From: Oscillospiraceae bacterium
GTDB lineage: Bacteria; Bacillota; Clostridia; Oscillospirales; Oscillospiraceae
Direction: 5' to 3'
Assembly (NCBI GenBank): GCA_022799035.1
Contig: JAAWNQ010000010.1
Location: 1 to 60,556 of the forward strand
DNA: 60,556 nt
Notes under the pieces: generated by a model
The model's input: only the letters and a program-made list of their open reading frames with translations
Told to the model about the DNA's origin: nothing
The model's database searches: none
Program-made: the position numbers and the translations under genes
Shown: positions 25,467 through 34,475 of the stretch, in pieces
Position numbering within the stretch: the stretch's first letter is position 1
Layout: every line of letters starts with the position of its first letter

Positions 25467-26273
25467 TCAAACCCCGGCCATAGAGTCCATCTGGAGGTTT
25501 TGCAGAGTGAAATCCTCACCGTCGTACGCCACCTCGGCCCGGAAGACGGCCAGACTCTCCTCCAAAACATCGCTCCAGGCGTCCATAGTCATGTAGAAGG
25601 CTCCCTGAGACTCATAAAAAAGACACATATGCCCCAGTGTCAGCCGTCCTGGCGCCACCTCCGCAGGGAATTGAGAGACGGCGGATTGGCCCCGGAAGGA
25701 GAGGGTCAGAGTGTGGAGCTTGTCATTCCAATCCAGATCCATTTCGCTGCTGATCAGCTCCACGCAGGCGTCCCGGCTCACCGGGCAGGCCGTCCAGCCC
25801 TCCGGGGAGGGGCGGTAAAAGACCAGATCATAGCTCAAGGATTGGCCGGTGAGGGGCCATAACACTGCCAACTCAGGCTCCTCCCCGGGGGAGAAGGTCC
25901 CCTGTTGGATCTCAGGCAAAGCCCCAAATTCCTGATCGAAGTGGAGGAGAGTATCCCCATCCCGCAGTAAGATCCCGCCTCCATAGCCTGGGTTCAGACC
26001 GTAGAAGGCAAGATCAAGGGCCTCCACCTGAGACAAAAGACAAATTTGAGGGGAGGAGGCGGCAAAAAAGCTGCCCAACTCCGCCGGTTCAGTGGGCAGG
26101 TCCCCCGGTGTAAGGGTGGTCCAAAGGGGGGCCTGCGTAGGTTCCGGCATGTTGGTCGCCACAGACTGGGGATCGGAGGAGGGGGGGATTGAAGCGGTGA
26201 CCTCAGAGGGAGAGGTTCCCCTACAGCCAGTCAGCAGCAGGATCATTGCCAGAGCAATAATGGATTTTTTCAT
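25467..26273 (-). CDS. Lipoprotein of unknown function
   Basis: The 268-residue protein has a lipoprotein signal peptide (MKKSIIALAMILLLTGC; lipidated Cys at 17), a Ser/Pro/Thr-rich linker to about residue 52, and a mixed beta-rich domain. I recognise no enzyme motif. It should be anchored to the outer face of the membrane. ATG 26273 is chosen for the signal peptide; the upstream in-frame ATG at 26342 would bury it. The SD is weak. Confidence 0.7.
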   Translation of the reverse strand: MKKSIIALAMILLLTGCRGTSPSEVTASIPPSSDPQSVATNMPEPTQAPLWTTLTPGDLPTEPAELGSFFAASSPQICLLSQVEALDLAFYGLNPGYGGGILLRDGDTLLHFDQEFGALPEIQQGTFSPGEEPELAVLWPLTGQSLSYDLVFYRPSPEGWTACPVSRDACVELISSEMDLDWNDKLHTLTLSFRGQSAVSQFPAEVAPGRLTLGHMCLFYESQGAFYMTMDAWSDVLEESLAVFRAEVAYDGEDFTLQNLQMDSMAGV

Positions 26274-26367
26274 AGGTTCACAGCCTTTTTTCAGATTCAT
26301 TCCAGAGGGAAAAGCCGGGGCTCCAACGCAGAATACCCCCACATTAAGGAGATTTCCTCAAAAAAAT

Positions 26368-26401
26368 TTTTTTCTCAAAATAGTCCATTTTTGAGAAAAA
26401 A
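26368..26401 (-). terminator. Terminator after the GNAT gene
   Basis: Thirteen-base arms (TTTTTTCTCAAAA at 26368-26380 with 26389-26401). On the minus strand it is followed by a long T run. It separates the GNAT unit from the lipoprotein gene. Confidence 0.75.
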
Positions 26402-26446
26402 GCCACCGGGATCCGGTTACAGAAAATAACAAAACGGAGACAAAGG

Positions 26447-27013
26447 TTACAGTTTTCTGGTATACCGCAGATCCACACAGACCTTGTCGGGAGGGAAAGG
26501 AATATCGGCATGGGTCCCATCCCAGGAAAAACCGTGGGCAGAATAAAATTTCCGGGCTCGCTCATTTTCCCGGAGCACAAACACAAAAACATTTTCAAAG
26601 CCTTGGACACGAAGACGTTTCAGGGCTTCCTCAATAAGAAGGCCGCCGTAACCTTTTCCCCGCTCCTCCGGGTGAGTATAAAAGGAGGCAATCTCCCCCC
26701 AGCCGGCATAGGAGGCGTTGAGAAAAACCCAGTCGTCATCCCCGTCGCTGTTGTAATTGTGAAGACGGGCGGGGCAGTAATTGATGCAGGCCACTGGAAT
26801 TTCGTCCCTGTAAAGGAGAAGACCGCTACATATTTTTGTTTCAAAATTATTTCGGAAGACAGAGACCCAACGGTCGTCGGTGATCTCTTTATCCAAATAT
26901 TCCTGAGGCACATAGCCCTTGTAGGTATCCCGCCAGCCCAGGGCGTGGATCAGGCTCATAGCCCGAAAGTGTTCTTCCTTTACAGCATCTACAAAGTGGA
27001 GCGTTGGAGGCAT
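26447..27013 (-). CDS. GNAT-family N-acetyltransferase
   Basis: A 188-residue acetyltransferase. The acetyl-CoA-binding motif A is at about residues 115-135 (FYTHPEERGKGYGGLLIEEAL) and motif B contains NERARKFYSAHGF. The substrate cannot be told. The ATG at 27013 has AAGGGAG six bases upstream; a TTG overlapping the upstream gene's stop (27031) would add six residues. It is transcribed with the S66 peptidase gene before it and ends at the hairpin at 26368. Confidence 0.8.
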   Translation of the reverse strand: MPPTLHFVDAVKEEHFRAMSLIHALGWRDTYKGYVPQEYLDKEITDDRWVSVFRNNFETKICSGLLLYRDEIPVACINYCPARLHNYNSDGDDDWVFLNASYAGWGEIASFYTHPEERGKGYGGLLIEEALKRLRVQGFENVFVFVLRENERARKFYSAHGFSWDGTHADIPFPPDKVCVDLRYTRKL

Positions 27014-27027
27014 AACGGGAGCTCCCT

Positions 27028-28077
27028 TCAAAGTGTTGTGGGACCTTGCTCAAAACGGATGATCTGCTCTTTGGTGTCCACGGCAGCTTCCACCCCGAGG
27101 GGGACAATACAGCGGGGCAGGGCGTGACCAACATTCAGGTTGGTCAGAATGGGAAGGTGGGGATCATCAACGAGCTCTGTCAAAAGCTGTTCATACTCTG
27201 CTTCATAGGCGCGGTCCATGGGTTTTCCCAGGAGGATCCCGCTGATGACGGAGAATATTCCTGTAGCTCTTAGGGTGGAAAGGGCTCTTCGGAATTTTTC
27301 GGACGGCATTTTTTCCTCGCTGGATTCCAGTAGCAGGATTTTGCCGCGCCAGTCCTCCAGAGGGGGAAAGAGTTCGTATTTTTGCGCCAACACAGGCATA
27401 TCCGGGTATCGTTCGCCGTCAAAAAGGTCGAACAGGGAGTCAATACAGCCGCCCAGAATCTTGCCGGAGAAGCGGCTGGGTCCCTGCAGGAGCCGGAAAC
27501 CTGTATCCGGATGGGACGGGAGGGGGATACCCAGCTGGGAAGGGCTATAGTCGGAACGGCTTTCATACCAGAGGCCGCTGGGGGTGATTTGGCGGATGGA
27601 GCCGGTGGTCAGCAGTTCCTCAAAATATTTTTTGGTATAGGGAAGCATTTCGCGGTCCAGTTCGCACAGGTCAGAGAGAAAGGCTTGGCCGTAAAAGGAG
27701 GGGAGACCCGCCTTATGGAGCATGAGGTGGTTGATGGTGGTGTCGGAGAAGCCCAGAAAGGGCTTAGGGGAGCGGGAGACCGCCTTTTTCAGGTCTTCAT
27801 GGTCAAAGAGATAGGGGAGGAGGCGGTATGTATCGTCTCCCCCGATGGCGCAGAGGATCATATCTATGGACGGGTCCAGGAAGGCCTGGAGAAGATCCTG
27901 GGCCCGCTTTTCCGGGTGGGCCTTGATGTAGTCGATCCCCCGCAGGGCGTGGGGGAGAAACCGGACATTCAGCCCGTAGGACTCCAGTCGGGTGATCCCC
28001 AACTCCAACTCATGCCGTACAAGGTTTTCCCCCAGGATCCCGCCGGAGAGACTGACGATCCCCACGGTTTTTATCAT
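27028..28077 (-). CDS. S66-family LD-carboxypeptidase / MccF-like
   Basis: The 349-residue protein matches the S66 serine peptidase family. It opens with a nucleophile-elbow fold start (KTVGIVSLSGGILGENLVRH), has the catalytic Ser region FLGFSDTT, and has the later LLLESSEEKMPSE and GHALPRCIVPLG blocks that carry Glu and His. Members either trim L,D-peptide bonds in muropeptides or, like MccF, inactivate microcin C-type antibiotics; sequence alone does not decide. The ATG at 28077 fits AAGGAG spacing better than GTG 28083. Confidence 0.85.
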   Translation of the reverse strand: MIKTVGIVSLSGGILGENLVRHELELGITRLESYGLNVRFLPHALRGIDYIKAHPEKRAQDLLQAFLDPSIDMILCAIGGDDTYRLLPYLFDHEDLKKAVSRSPKPFLGFSDTTINHLMLHKAGLPSFYGQAFLSDLCELDREMLPYTKKYFEELLTTGSIRQITPSGLWYESRSDYSPSQLGIPLPSHPDTGFRLLQGPSRFSGKILGGCIDSLFDLFDGERYPDMPVLAQKYELFPPLEDWRGKILLLESSEEKMPSEKFRRALSTLRATGIFSVISGILLGKPMDRAYEAEYEQLLTELVDDPHLPILTNLNVGHALPRCIVPLGVEAAVDTKEQIIRFEQGPTTL

Positions 28078-28102
28078 AGGCACTCCTTTCCGGAGGTGGG
28101 GT

Positions 28103-29419
28103 CTATACGGACGCAGGCTCCTGTTCCTCCTGGAGGGCTGATGTCTGCTGGTCCTGCTCCTTTTGAAGGGCGCGGGCGTTTGCCAGCATCAGCTTGATCC
28201 GGTTTTCCTGGTTGATCTTGGTGGCGCCGGGGTCATAGTCGATGGCAACCACGTTGGACCAGGGATAGTCGTCCTTGATCTTGCGGATCATGCCCTTGCC
28301 TACTATGTGGTTGGGAAGACAGCCGAAGGGCTGGGTGCAGACGATGTTGGGCACCCCGGAGTGGATCAGCTCCAGCATCTCGGCGGTAAGGAGCCAGCCC
28401 TCTCCCATCTTGTTGCCGTCCCCCAGGTAACCTTTGATATAGCCGTGAAGCTCATTAAAGTCCCCGGGAGCCCGGAAGCCGGAGCGCTTCAGAGCGTTTA
28501 TCATGGCATGCTGGTACTTCATCAGATAATTCTGGAACCAGTGACAAGCGCGCTCTTTGATCCATTTTCCGCCGTATATGTTCACATCCACCTCCCGGTT
28601 ATTTACCTTGAAGATGATGAAGTCCATCAGACCGGGGATCACCGGTTCGGCTCCCACGGAGAGAAGGAAATCGGCCAGGTTGTTGTTTCCCAGGGGGGCG
28701 TACTTGACGTAGATCTCCCCCACAATACCCACCCGGACCTTTTTCTCCCCAGAGACGGGAACGGCCTTGAAGGTGGAGGTGATACGCTCAAAGTTCTTTT
28801 CCATGCTTTTGAAAGACATTCCCTTGCCGTTATCCATATCCCGAAGAAGAAAGTCCATACAGGCGCGAACGGCGTCGTCGGCGGCGCCGGGAGTCAGTTC
28901 GTAAGGGCGGACCTGGTTGGCTACGTTCATGATGAGGTCGCCGTAGATGATGGCGTACACCACCTTGCGGAGAAGGCCCAGGGTAACCTTGAAGCCGGGG
29001 TTGGACTCCAGACCGGAGAGATTCACCGAGATCACGGGGATAAAGTCCAGACCCGCCTTTTCAAGGGCCTTCCGCAGCAGATGGATGTAGTTGGAGGCCC
29101 GACAGCCGCCGCCGGTCTGGGTGATGACCAGGGCCACCTTATGGGGATCGTATTTCCCAGACTGAACGGCGTTGATAAGCTGGCCGATGACCAGGATGGC
29201 AGGGTAACAGGCGTCATTGTGGACATATTTCTGCCCCGCGTCAATGACGGGGCGGCCGGTGTTTTCCAGCATATCCACCTTATAACCCTCACTGCGGAAG
29301 ATGCTTACCAGCATGGCAAAGTGGTCGGGAAGCATCTGGGGGATCAGAAGGGTATATTCCTTGCGCATCTCCTTGGTAAAGAGGAGCCGCCCGGTCTTAT
29401 CATATACTAATTCTGCCAT
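28103..29419 (-). CDS. 2-hydroxyacyl-CoA dehydratase-like subunit (HgdB-type)
   Basis: A 438-residue protein related to the 2-hydroxyglutaryl-CoA dehydratase D-component family. Features are YVHNDACYPAILVIGQLINA, TQTGGGCRASNYIHLLRKAL and GVPNIVCTQPFGCLPNHIVG, with conserved Cys that could hold a 4Fe-4S cluster. In many Clostridia this segment is the C-terminal part of a roughly 1,400-residue protein whose N-terminal part is the activase encoded here at 30402. The two lengths (979 plus 438) add to that size. The physiological substrate is unknown. AAGGGCG precedes the ATG. Confidence 0.8.
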   Translation of the reverse strand: MAELVYDKTGRLLFTKEMRKEYTLLIPQMLPDHFAMLVSIFRSEGYKVDMLENTGRPVIDAGQKYVHNDACYPAILVIGQLINAVQSGKYDPHKVALVITQTGGGCRASNYIHLLRKALEKAGLDFIPVISVNLSGLESNPGFKVTLGLLRKVVYAIIYGDLIMNVANQVRPYELTPGAADDAVRACMDFLLRDMDNGKGMSFKSMEKNFERITSTFKAVPVSGEKKVRVGIVGEIYVKYAPLGNNNLADFLLSVGAEPVIPGLMDFIIFKVNNREVDVNIYGGKWIKERACHWFQNYLMKYQHAMINALKRSGFRAPGDFNELHGYIKGYLGDGNKMGEGWLLTAEMLELIHSGVPNIVCTQPFGCLPNHIVGKGMIRKIKDDYPWSNVVAIDYDPGATKINQENRIKLMLANARALQKEQDQQTSALQEEQEPASV

Positions 29420-29454
29420 AGTAGAGCGCCCTTTCTAAAATAAAAATAGGGAGA

Positions 29455-30390
29455 TCACAGCCATTGCGCCATCAAAGCGCAGTATTCCTCGAAAGACAAG
29501 CCGCCGACTCGCCGCTCCACCTCCTGCCCGTCCCAAAGAAAGACCAGGGTGGGGTAGGAGGAGACTTGGTAACGGGCGGCCATAGGGGAGCGTTTGTCCA
29601 CGTCTATTTTCTGAATGGACACGCCCAACGGCTGGTATTTGCCGATCAGTTGGTCAATGGTGGGGGAGAGCTGCCGGCAGGGCTCACACCAGGTGGCGTA
29701 GAAGTAGAGGACGGAAAGGCCCTTGGAGGAGTTCTCCACCGGTTCCAGAGAAAAAAGCTGCCGGGCCCCGGGTTGGACCAGACGACAGAGGATGGCGGAG
29801 AGCTCCGCCCGGGTAATATGGGTATCGGGCAGAAAGGTGCCGCTGGGATCGGTCCCGGTGAGGATGCCGGCGTTATAAAGGGTGAAGATATCTTCGCCGC
29901 AGGGCTCATCCCAGGTCACATCCGGAAGGGCGGCCACGGAATTGATGGGGAGATACTCCTCCGGAGGCAGGGCCTTGGCCAGCAGGGAGGCCAGATATCT
30001 GCGGGAGATGGGGGCGGAGTAGTCTGAAAAGGCTCCCTCGGCAAAGATGCCGTTATCCAAAGCGTACTCCACGGCTCCGGCGTACCAGGGCTCCGTGCCG
30101 GAGAAATCTCCCGTGCCGCCCCGCCAGAGGCTGTGGACCCGGGCGGCGGCGGTGACGCCCTCGGCCACGGAGACAGTCCCGGCGGGGGCAAAAAGCCCAT
30201 CTCCCCGGCCGGACATGAGACCAATCTCATAGCAGGTACGGATATAGGGAAGGCTCCAGTCCTCGTCAACATCCGTAAACCCGGCGTCGCCGTAGAAACG
30301 GAGGGGGGGAAAGGGAGCGGCGAGAACAGAGGGGAGCGCAAGGCTCAGGCTCAGTACCAGTGCGGTCATAAAACGGGCATATTTTCTCAT
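29455..30390 (-). CDS. Secreted SLH-domain protein with C-terminal thioredoxin domain
   Basis: The 311-residue protein has a signal peptide (about 1-25), three S-layer-homology repeats (about 35-85, 92-140, 150-205; FTDVDEDWSLPYIRTCYEIG is the clearest), and a thioredoxin fold with active site WCEPC (C235, C238) and the cis-Pro region YQVSSYPTLVF. It should be exported and bound to the cell wall, where the thioredoxin could act on disulfides. SLH plus thioredoxin in one chain is uncommon. The gene sits between the activase and its dehydratase-like partner. GAGAGGT precedes the ATG; an upstream ATG at 30405 overlaps the activase stop. Confidence 0.85.
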   Translation of the reverse strand: MRKYARFMTALVLSLSLALPSVLAAPFPPLRFYGDAGFTDVDEDWSLPYIRTCYEIGLMSGRGDGLFAPAGTVSVAEGVTAAARVHSLWRGGTGDFSGTEPWYAGAVEYALDNGIFAEGAFSDYSAPISRRYLASLLAKALPPEEYLPINSVAALPDVTWDEPCGEDIFTLYNAGILTGTDPSGTFLPDTHITRAELSAILCRLVQPGARQLFSLEPVENSSKGLSVLYFYATWCEPCRQLSPTIDQLIGKYQPLGVSIQKIDVDKRSPMAARYQVSSYPTLVFLWDGQEVERRVGGLSFEEYCALMAQWL

Positions 30391-30401
30391 AAAGAGACCT
30401 C

Positions 30402-33341
30402 TCATTGCGTTCCGGCTTTGCGCTCGTCCATGGCGGCCATGAGGGAACGGATACGGATCTTTACCGCCCCCAGATTGTTGATATCGTCGATCTTGAGCTG
30501 GGTGTATAGCTTGCCGCCCTCCTCCAGGATGGAGCGGACCTCGTCGGCGGTGATGGCGTCGGTGCCGCAGCCGAAGGAGACAAGTTGGACAAGCTGCATG
30601 TCGGGCTGGGTGCAGACATATCGGGCGGCGTTATACATCCGGGACTGGAAGGTCCACTGGTTCAGGACCTTCCGGGTCTCATAGCCCTCCAGGTGGCTGA
30701 TGGCGTCCTCGGTAATAAGGACGAAGCCCTGGCCTGTGATAAGGTCATTGATGCCGTGGTTGATCTCCGGGTCGATGTGGTAGGGGCGGCCCGCCAGCAC
30801 CAGAATGGGCAGACGGTGCTCCCGGGCATAGGCGACGTACTCCTGACCTTTGGCCCACAGCTCCTTTTTATAGACCTCATAGGCGGCGTAGGCGGCTTCG
30901 GCGGCGGCTGCGCTCTCCTTTTTGGGGATGGAGAACTCCTCCTCCATCAGCTTGGCGATCCGCTTTTCAAAGTCCTTACGGCGGTATAGGCCCACATAGG
31001 GGAGCAGGAAGCGGGTCTCCTTCAGGAGGGGGACGTTGGCGGCCAGCAGTTCGGGATAGTAGGCCACCACAGGGCAGTTGTAGTGGTTATCCCCGATGCC
31101 TTCGTCATAGTTATAGGACATACAGGGGTACCAGATGGCATCCACACCCATCTCCACCAGTTCCTCCACGTGGCCGTGGAGGAGTTTGGCGGGGTAACAA
31201 ACAGTGTCTGAGGGGATGGTGTGCTGACCCTTCAAATACAGCTTTCGGGAGGACTCGGGGGAGAGGACTACCTCAAAGTTCAGCTTGGTAAAGAACGCAT
31301 ACCAGAAGGGAAGGTTTTCATACATATTGAGCCCGAAGGGGATCCCCATGCGGCCCCGGACCCCGGTGCCGGAGCCTTTGCCCTCCATGGAGCGCAATTT
31401 TTGGTATTTGTAAGAGGTCAGGTCGGGCAGCTCCTGCTTCTCCTTGCCCAGGGGCCGGGAGCAGCGATTGCCCGAGATGAACCGCCGTCCCCCGTCAAAC
31501 TGGTTCACTGTCAGGGAGCAGTGGTTGGTACACAGGCCGCAGGTGGCGGGCTTGGCAAAGTGAGAGAAGGACTGTAATGCGTTCTCGCTTAACAGAGAGG
31601 ATCGCTCCAGACCCATGTCCCGGGCGGCCAGGGCCGCCCCGAAGGCTCCCATCAGTCCGGCGATGGTGGGACGGATCACATTTCGGTCCAGCTCCTGCTC
31701 AAAGGCGCGGAGGACGGCGTCGTTGAGGAAGGTGCCACCCTGGACCACGATATGCCGGCCAAGGTCGTCGGCGCTGGCGGCCCGGATGACCTTGTAGACG
31801 GCGTTCTTTACAATGGAGATGGAGAGACCTGCCGAGATGTCCTCCACGCTGGCCCCATCCTTCTGGGCCTGCTTTACGCTGGAATTCATAAAGACGGTAC
31901 AGCGGGAGCCCAGGTTCACCGGGCGGGGGGAGAACAGACCCAGCTTGGAGAAGGCGGCGATGTCGTAGCCCAGGGCCTTGGCAAAGGTCTCGATAAAGGA
32001 GCCGCAGCCGGAGGAGCAGGCTTCGTTGAGCATGATGGAGTCCACGGCTCCGTTACGGATCTTAAAGCACTTCATGTCCTGGCCGCCGATGTCGATGATG
32101 AAATCCACATTGGGATTGAAGTGGGCGGCGGCTTTGTAGTGGGCCATGGTCTCCACCAGGCCCAGGTCGCACTGGAAGGCGTTTTTGATCAGTTCCTCGC
32201 CGTAGCCGGTGACGGCGGCGCCCTTGATGGTGACCCGCCCGCCGCAGGCGGCGTAGATCTCCCCAAGCTGTCTCTGTACGATGGCCACCGGATTGCCCAG
32301 ATTGGAGTGATAGTAGTTATATAGGATACCGCCCTGGGGGTTGATGAGCACCATCTTGGTGGTAGTGGAGCCGGCATCGATGCCCAGCCATGCGTCCCCG
32401 GTATAGGAGGCCAGGTCGGCCATGGGGGGATGGTTGGCGTTGTGGCGGGAGAGGAAGGCGTCGTACTCCTCCTGACAGGCGAACAGGGGAGGCATCACGT
32501 CCAGGACTCCGGTGGCATCCACACTCTCCTCCAGAAGCTTCAGACATTCCTCAAAGGGGCGGGGGGCGTAGTCGGTGGAGCAGAGGGCCGCCCCCATGGC
32601 GGCGAAGCAGTCGCCATCTTCGGGAAAGATGGCGTGATCGGAATCTAACTTTAAGGTCTCCACAAACCGCTGGCGGAGACCCAACAGGAAGTGGAGGGGA
32701 CCGCCCAAGAAGACGATCTTACCTTTCAGCTCCCGGCCCTGAGTGAGGCCGGCCACGGTTTGATCCACCACGGCCTGGAAGATGGAGGCGGCCAGATCCT
32801 CCTTCCGCCCGCCCTGGTTCAGAATGGGCTGGATATCGCTTTTGGCAAAGACGCCGCAGCGGGAGGCGATGGGGTAGATCTTCTCGTGGCGGAGGGATAG
32901 TTCGTTGAGCTCCCCCACGGTCACGTCCAGAAGGGAGGCCATCTGGTCGATGAAGGCGCCGGTGCCGCCGGCGCAGGAGCCGTTCATCCGCTCCTCCAGG
33001 GCGCCGCCGAAGAAGATGATCTTGGCGTCCTCGCCTCCCAGCTCAATGACCGCGTCGGTGTCGGGACAATACTCCTGGACGGCGGCGGCGGTGGCGTAGA
33101 CCTCCTGGACAAAGTCGATGCCGCTGGCCTTGGAGACGCCAAGACCCGCCGAACCGGTGATGACCATATGTACCTCCTGGCCCGAGAGCATCTCCCGGAT
33201 GGAGCGCAGGGTTTCGGCGGCCCGCTCCCGGGTTTTGGAGAAATGCCGCTCGTAGGAGCGGAACAGGAGTTTGTTTTCCGGATCCAAAACCACAACCTTC
33301 ACGGTGGTGGAACCAATATCAATTCCTACGCGGAGCTTCAT
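30402..33341 (-). CDS. 2-hydroxyacyl-CoA dehydratase activase, duplicated ASKHA ATPase with DUF2229
   Basis: The 979-residue protein has two BadF/BadG/HgdC-type ATPase domains. Domain 1 begins LRVGIDIGSTTVKVVVLD and has NGSCAGGTGAFIDQMA. Domain 2 begins LGIDAGSTTTKMVLINPQGG and has NEACSSGCGSFIETFA, where the Cys pair should bridge a dimer-interface 4Fe-4S cluster. A DUF2229 region with CGLCTNHCSL follows from about residue 600. Such proteins hydrolyse ATP to push electrons into a dehydratase. AGAGGTG precedes the ATG. It is the first gene of a minus-strand run. Confidence 0.88.
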   Translation of the reverse strand: MKLRVGIDIGSTTVKVVVLDPENKLLFRSYERHFSKTRERAAETLRSIREMLSGQEVHMVITGSAGLGVSKASGIDFVQEVYATAAAVQEYCPDTDAVIELGGEDAKIIFFGGALEERMNGSCAGGTGAFIDQMASLLDVTVGELNELSLRHEKIYPIASRCGVFAKSDIQPILNQGGRKEDLAASIFQAVVDQTVAGLTQGRELKGKIVFLGGPLHFLLGLRQRFVETLKLDSDHAIFPEDGDCFAAMGAALCSTDYAPRPFEECLKLLEESVDATGVLDVMPPLFACQEEYDAFLSRHNANHPPMADLASYTGDAWLGIDAGSTTTKMVLINPQGGILYNYYHSNLGNPVAIVQRQLGEIYAACGGRVTIKGAAVTGYGEELIKNAFQCDLGLVETMAHYKAAAHFNPNVDFIIDIGGQDMKCFKIRNGAVDSIMLNEACSSGCGSFIETFAKALGYDIAAFSKLGLFSPRPVNLGSRCTVFMNSSVKQAQKDGASVEDISAGLSISIVKNAVYKVIRAASADDLGRHIVVQGGTFLNDAVLRAFEQELDRNVIRPTIAGLMGAFGAALAARDMGLERSSLLSENALQSFSHFAKPATCGLCTNHCSLTVNQFDGGRRFISGNRCSRPLGKEKQELPDLTSYKYQKLRSMEGKGSGTGVRGRMGIPFGLNMYENLPFWYAFFTKLNFEVVLSPESSRKLYLKGQHTIPSDTVCYPAKLLHGHVEELVEMGVDAIWYPCMSYNYDEGIGDNHYNCPVVAYYPELLAANVPLLKETRFLLPYVGLYRRKDFEKRIAKLMEEEFSIPKKESAAAAEAAYAAYEVYKKELWAKGQEYVAYAREHRLPILVLAGRPYHIDPEINHGINDLITGQGFVLITEDAISHLEGYETRKVLNQWTFQSRMYNAARYVCTQPDMQLVQLVSFGCGTDAITADEVRSILEEGGKLYTQLKIDDINNLGAVKIRIRSLMAAMDERKAGTQ

Positions 33342-33383
33342 AGAAACACCTCTAATCCATTATGGCAGAATCGCTTAACCTAT

Positions 33384-33412
33384 ATTTTAACGCAAAGGTT
33401 ACTGTTTGACAA
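33384..33412 (-). promoter_or_regulatory. Promoter of the activase operon
   Basis: On the minus strand TTGTCA (33412-33407), a 17-bp spacer and TAAAAT (33389-33384), about 43 bp before the ATG. Confidence 0.65.
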
Positions 33413-33501
33413 CCGCAAAAACTTACAAAAATCGGAAAAGTCCGGAAGGCCCAGGGCTTTGAGGAGATGTATTAAATTTCTATGAATATGGCAGTGAATA
33501 C

Positions 33502-33537
33502 TTGACACAGCAATATTATACATAATATAATATTGCT
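33502..33537 (+). promoter_or_regulatory. padR promoter with palindromic operator
   Basis: TTGACA at 33502-33507, an 18-bp spacer and TATAAT at 33526-33531. An 11-bp inverted repeat, AGCAATATTAT (33509-33519) and ATAATATTGCT (33527-33537), covers the spacer, -10 and start point. Placement suggests autorepression by the PadR protein, as is known for PadR-DUF1700 cassettes. Confidence 0.8.
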
Positions 33538-33562
33538 GACAATGAGAAAGGGGGGTAAGCCT

Positions 33563-33883
33563 GTGATCTTTCAATTGACCGCACCGCTGCTGGATGGGTG
33601 TGTGCTTGCTATTCTGGAGCGGGAGGACGCCTATGGGTATAGTCTGACCCAACGGCTCAAACGGGAGATCGATATTTCGGAATCCACCCTGTATCCGGTA
33701 CTGCGACGATTACAGCGGGAGGGTTGCCTGACGGTTTATGACAGGCAATTTCAGGGACGAAACCGAAGATATTATGCCATAACCCCCACGGGTCGGGAAT
33801 TGCTGGATGACTGCCGGAGAAGCTGGGCGGACTATACCGACCGGGTGGGAAGGATCCTGTCAGGAGGGACGAGAGATGAGTAA
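33563..33883 (+). CDS. PadR-family transcriptional regulator
   Basis: A 106-residue winged-helix protein with the PadR pattern LDGCVLAILEREDAYGYSLT, then STLYPVLRRLQREG and RRYYAITPTGREL. I chose GTG 33563 because AAGGGGGG is seven bases upstream; ATG 33542 would leave almost no leader after the predicted start point. It overlaps the DUF1700 gene by eight bases. It probably represses the cassette through the palindrome upstream. Confidence 0.85.
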   Translation: MIFQLTAPLLDGCVLAILEREDAYGYSLTQRLKREIDISESTLYPVLRRLQREGCLTVYDRQFQGRNRRYYAITPTGRELLDDCRRSWADYTDRVGRILSGGTRDE

Positions 33884-34475
33884 GGAGACATATCTGCGCT
33901 TTTTGCGGGCCTACCTCACCAACCGATTGCCGGTGGGGGAGGTTGAGGACATTATGAACTACTATACCGAATATTTTGAGGACGCTGGGGAGAGCCGGGA
34001 GGGAGCCGTCATGGCGGAGCTGGGCTCTCCGGAGAGGCTGGCGCAGCAGATCCTGGGGGAGCGGCGGGAGGAGGGGCTGTCCTCTGTGGCGGAACCCGAG
34101 GATAGCTACAGTCAGGAGTACGCCGAACCGGGGTATCCTCCGGCTGGCCGGGGTAGGATGCCCAAATGGGTGTTTACACTTCTTTTGGCAGTGGCCGCGA
34201 TCTTTGCGGGGCCCTCTTTGCTGGCTGTGGTGTTCGGGTTGGGGCTATCTGGGCTTCTGTGCGTTTTTATCGGCTTGCGGATCACCATAGGCGGGATCAG
34301 GGGAATGTCTCTGGCGGGAATGCTGTTTCAGAGCGGCGGAGGACTGATCACCGCGGCGGTGGGGATCCTTCTGCTGTTGGGGGCCGTTCTGGCGGCGTGG
34401 CTCACCGTGCGGTTGATCCGGTGGTTCCGGGATACCTATGTGGAAAGGAGCGCCGAATATGAAGAGGGGTATTAA
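33876..34475 (+). CDS. DUF1700 membrane protein
   Basis: The 199-residue protein has the DUF1700 N-terminal region (YLRFLRAYLTNRLPVGEVED, then YYTEYFEDAG), an acidic/proline linker, and about three hydrophobic segments from residue 98 on. PadR-DUF1700-DUF4097 is a conserved Firmicutes trio associated with envelope stress; the mechanism is unknown. Its start overlaps padR and its end overlaps the DUF4097 gene by 17 bases. Confidence 0.8.
   Translation: MSKETYLRFLRAYLTNRLPVGEVEDIMNYYTEYFEDAGESREGAVMAELGSPERLAQQILGERREEGLSSVAEPEDSYSQEYAEPGYPPAGRGRMPKWVFTLLLAVAAIFAGPSLLAVVFGLGLSGLLCVFIGLRITIGGIRGMSLAGMLFQSGGGLITAAVGILLLLGAVLAAWLTVRLIRWFRDTYVERSAEYEEGY

Noticed and set aside
28163-29410. 415-codon open frame antisense to the dehydratase-like gene
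   Set aside because: It is a GC-rich codon shadow: His/Gly/Val-rich, no SD, and the opposite strand encodes a clear conserved protein. Similar long antisense frames over metK (4528-5307), copA (52378-53085) and the lipoprotein at 53323 were rejected for the same reason.
30390-30405. ATG 30405 as start of the SLH-thioredoxin
   Set aside because: It overlaps the activase stop and has a poorer SD; ATG 30390 begins directly at the signal peptide.
33542-33562. ATG 33542 as the padR start
   Set aside because: The predicted transcription start is only a few bases upstream, no SD precedes it, and GTG 33563 has an AAGGGGGG SD at the right distance.
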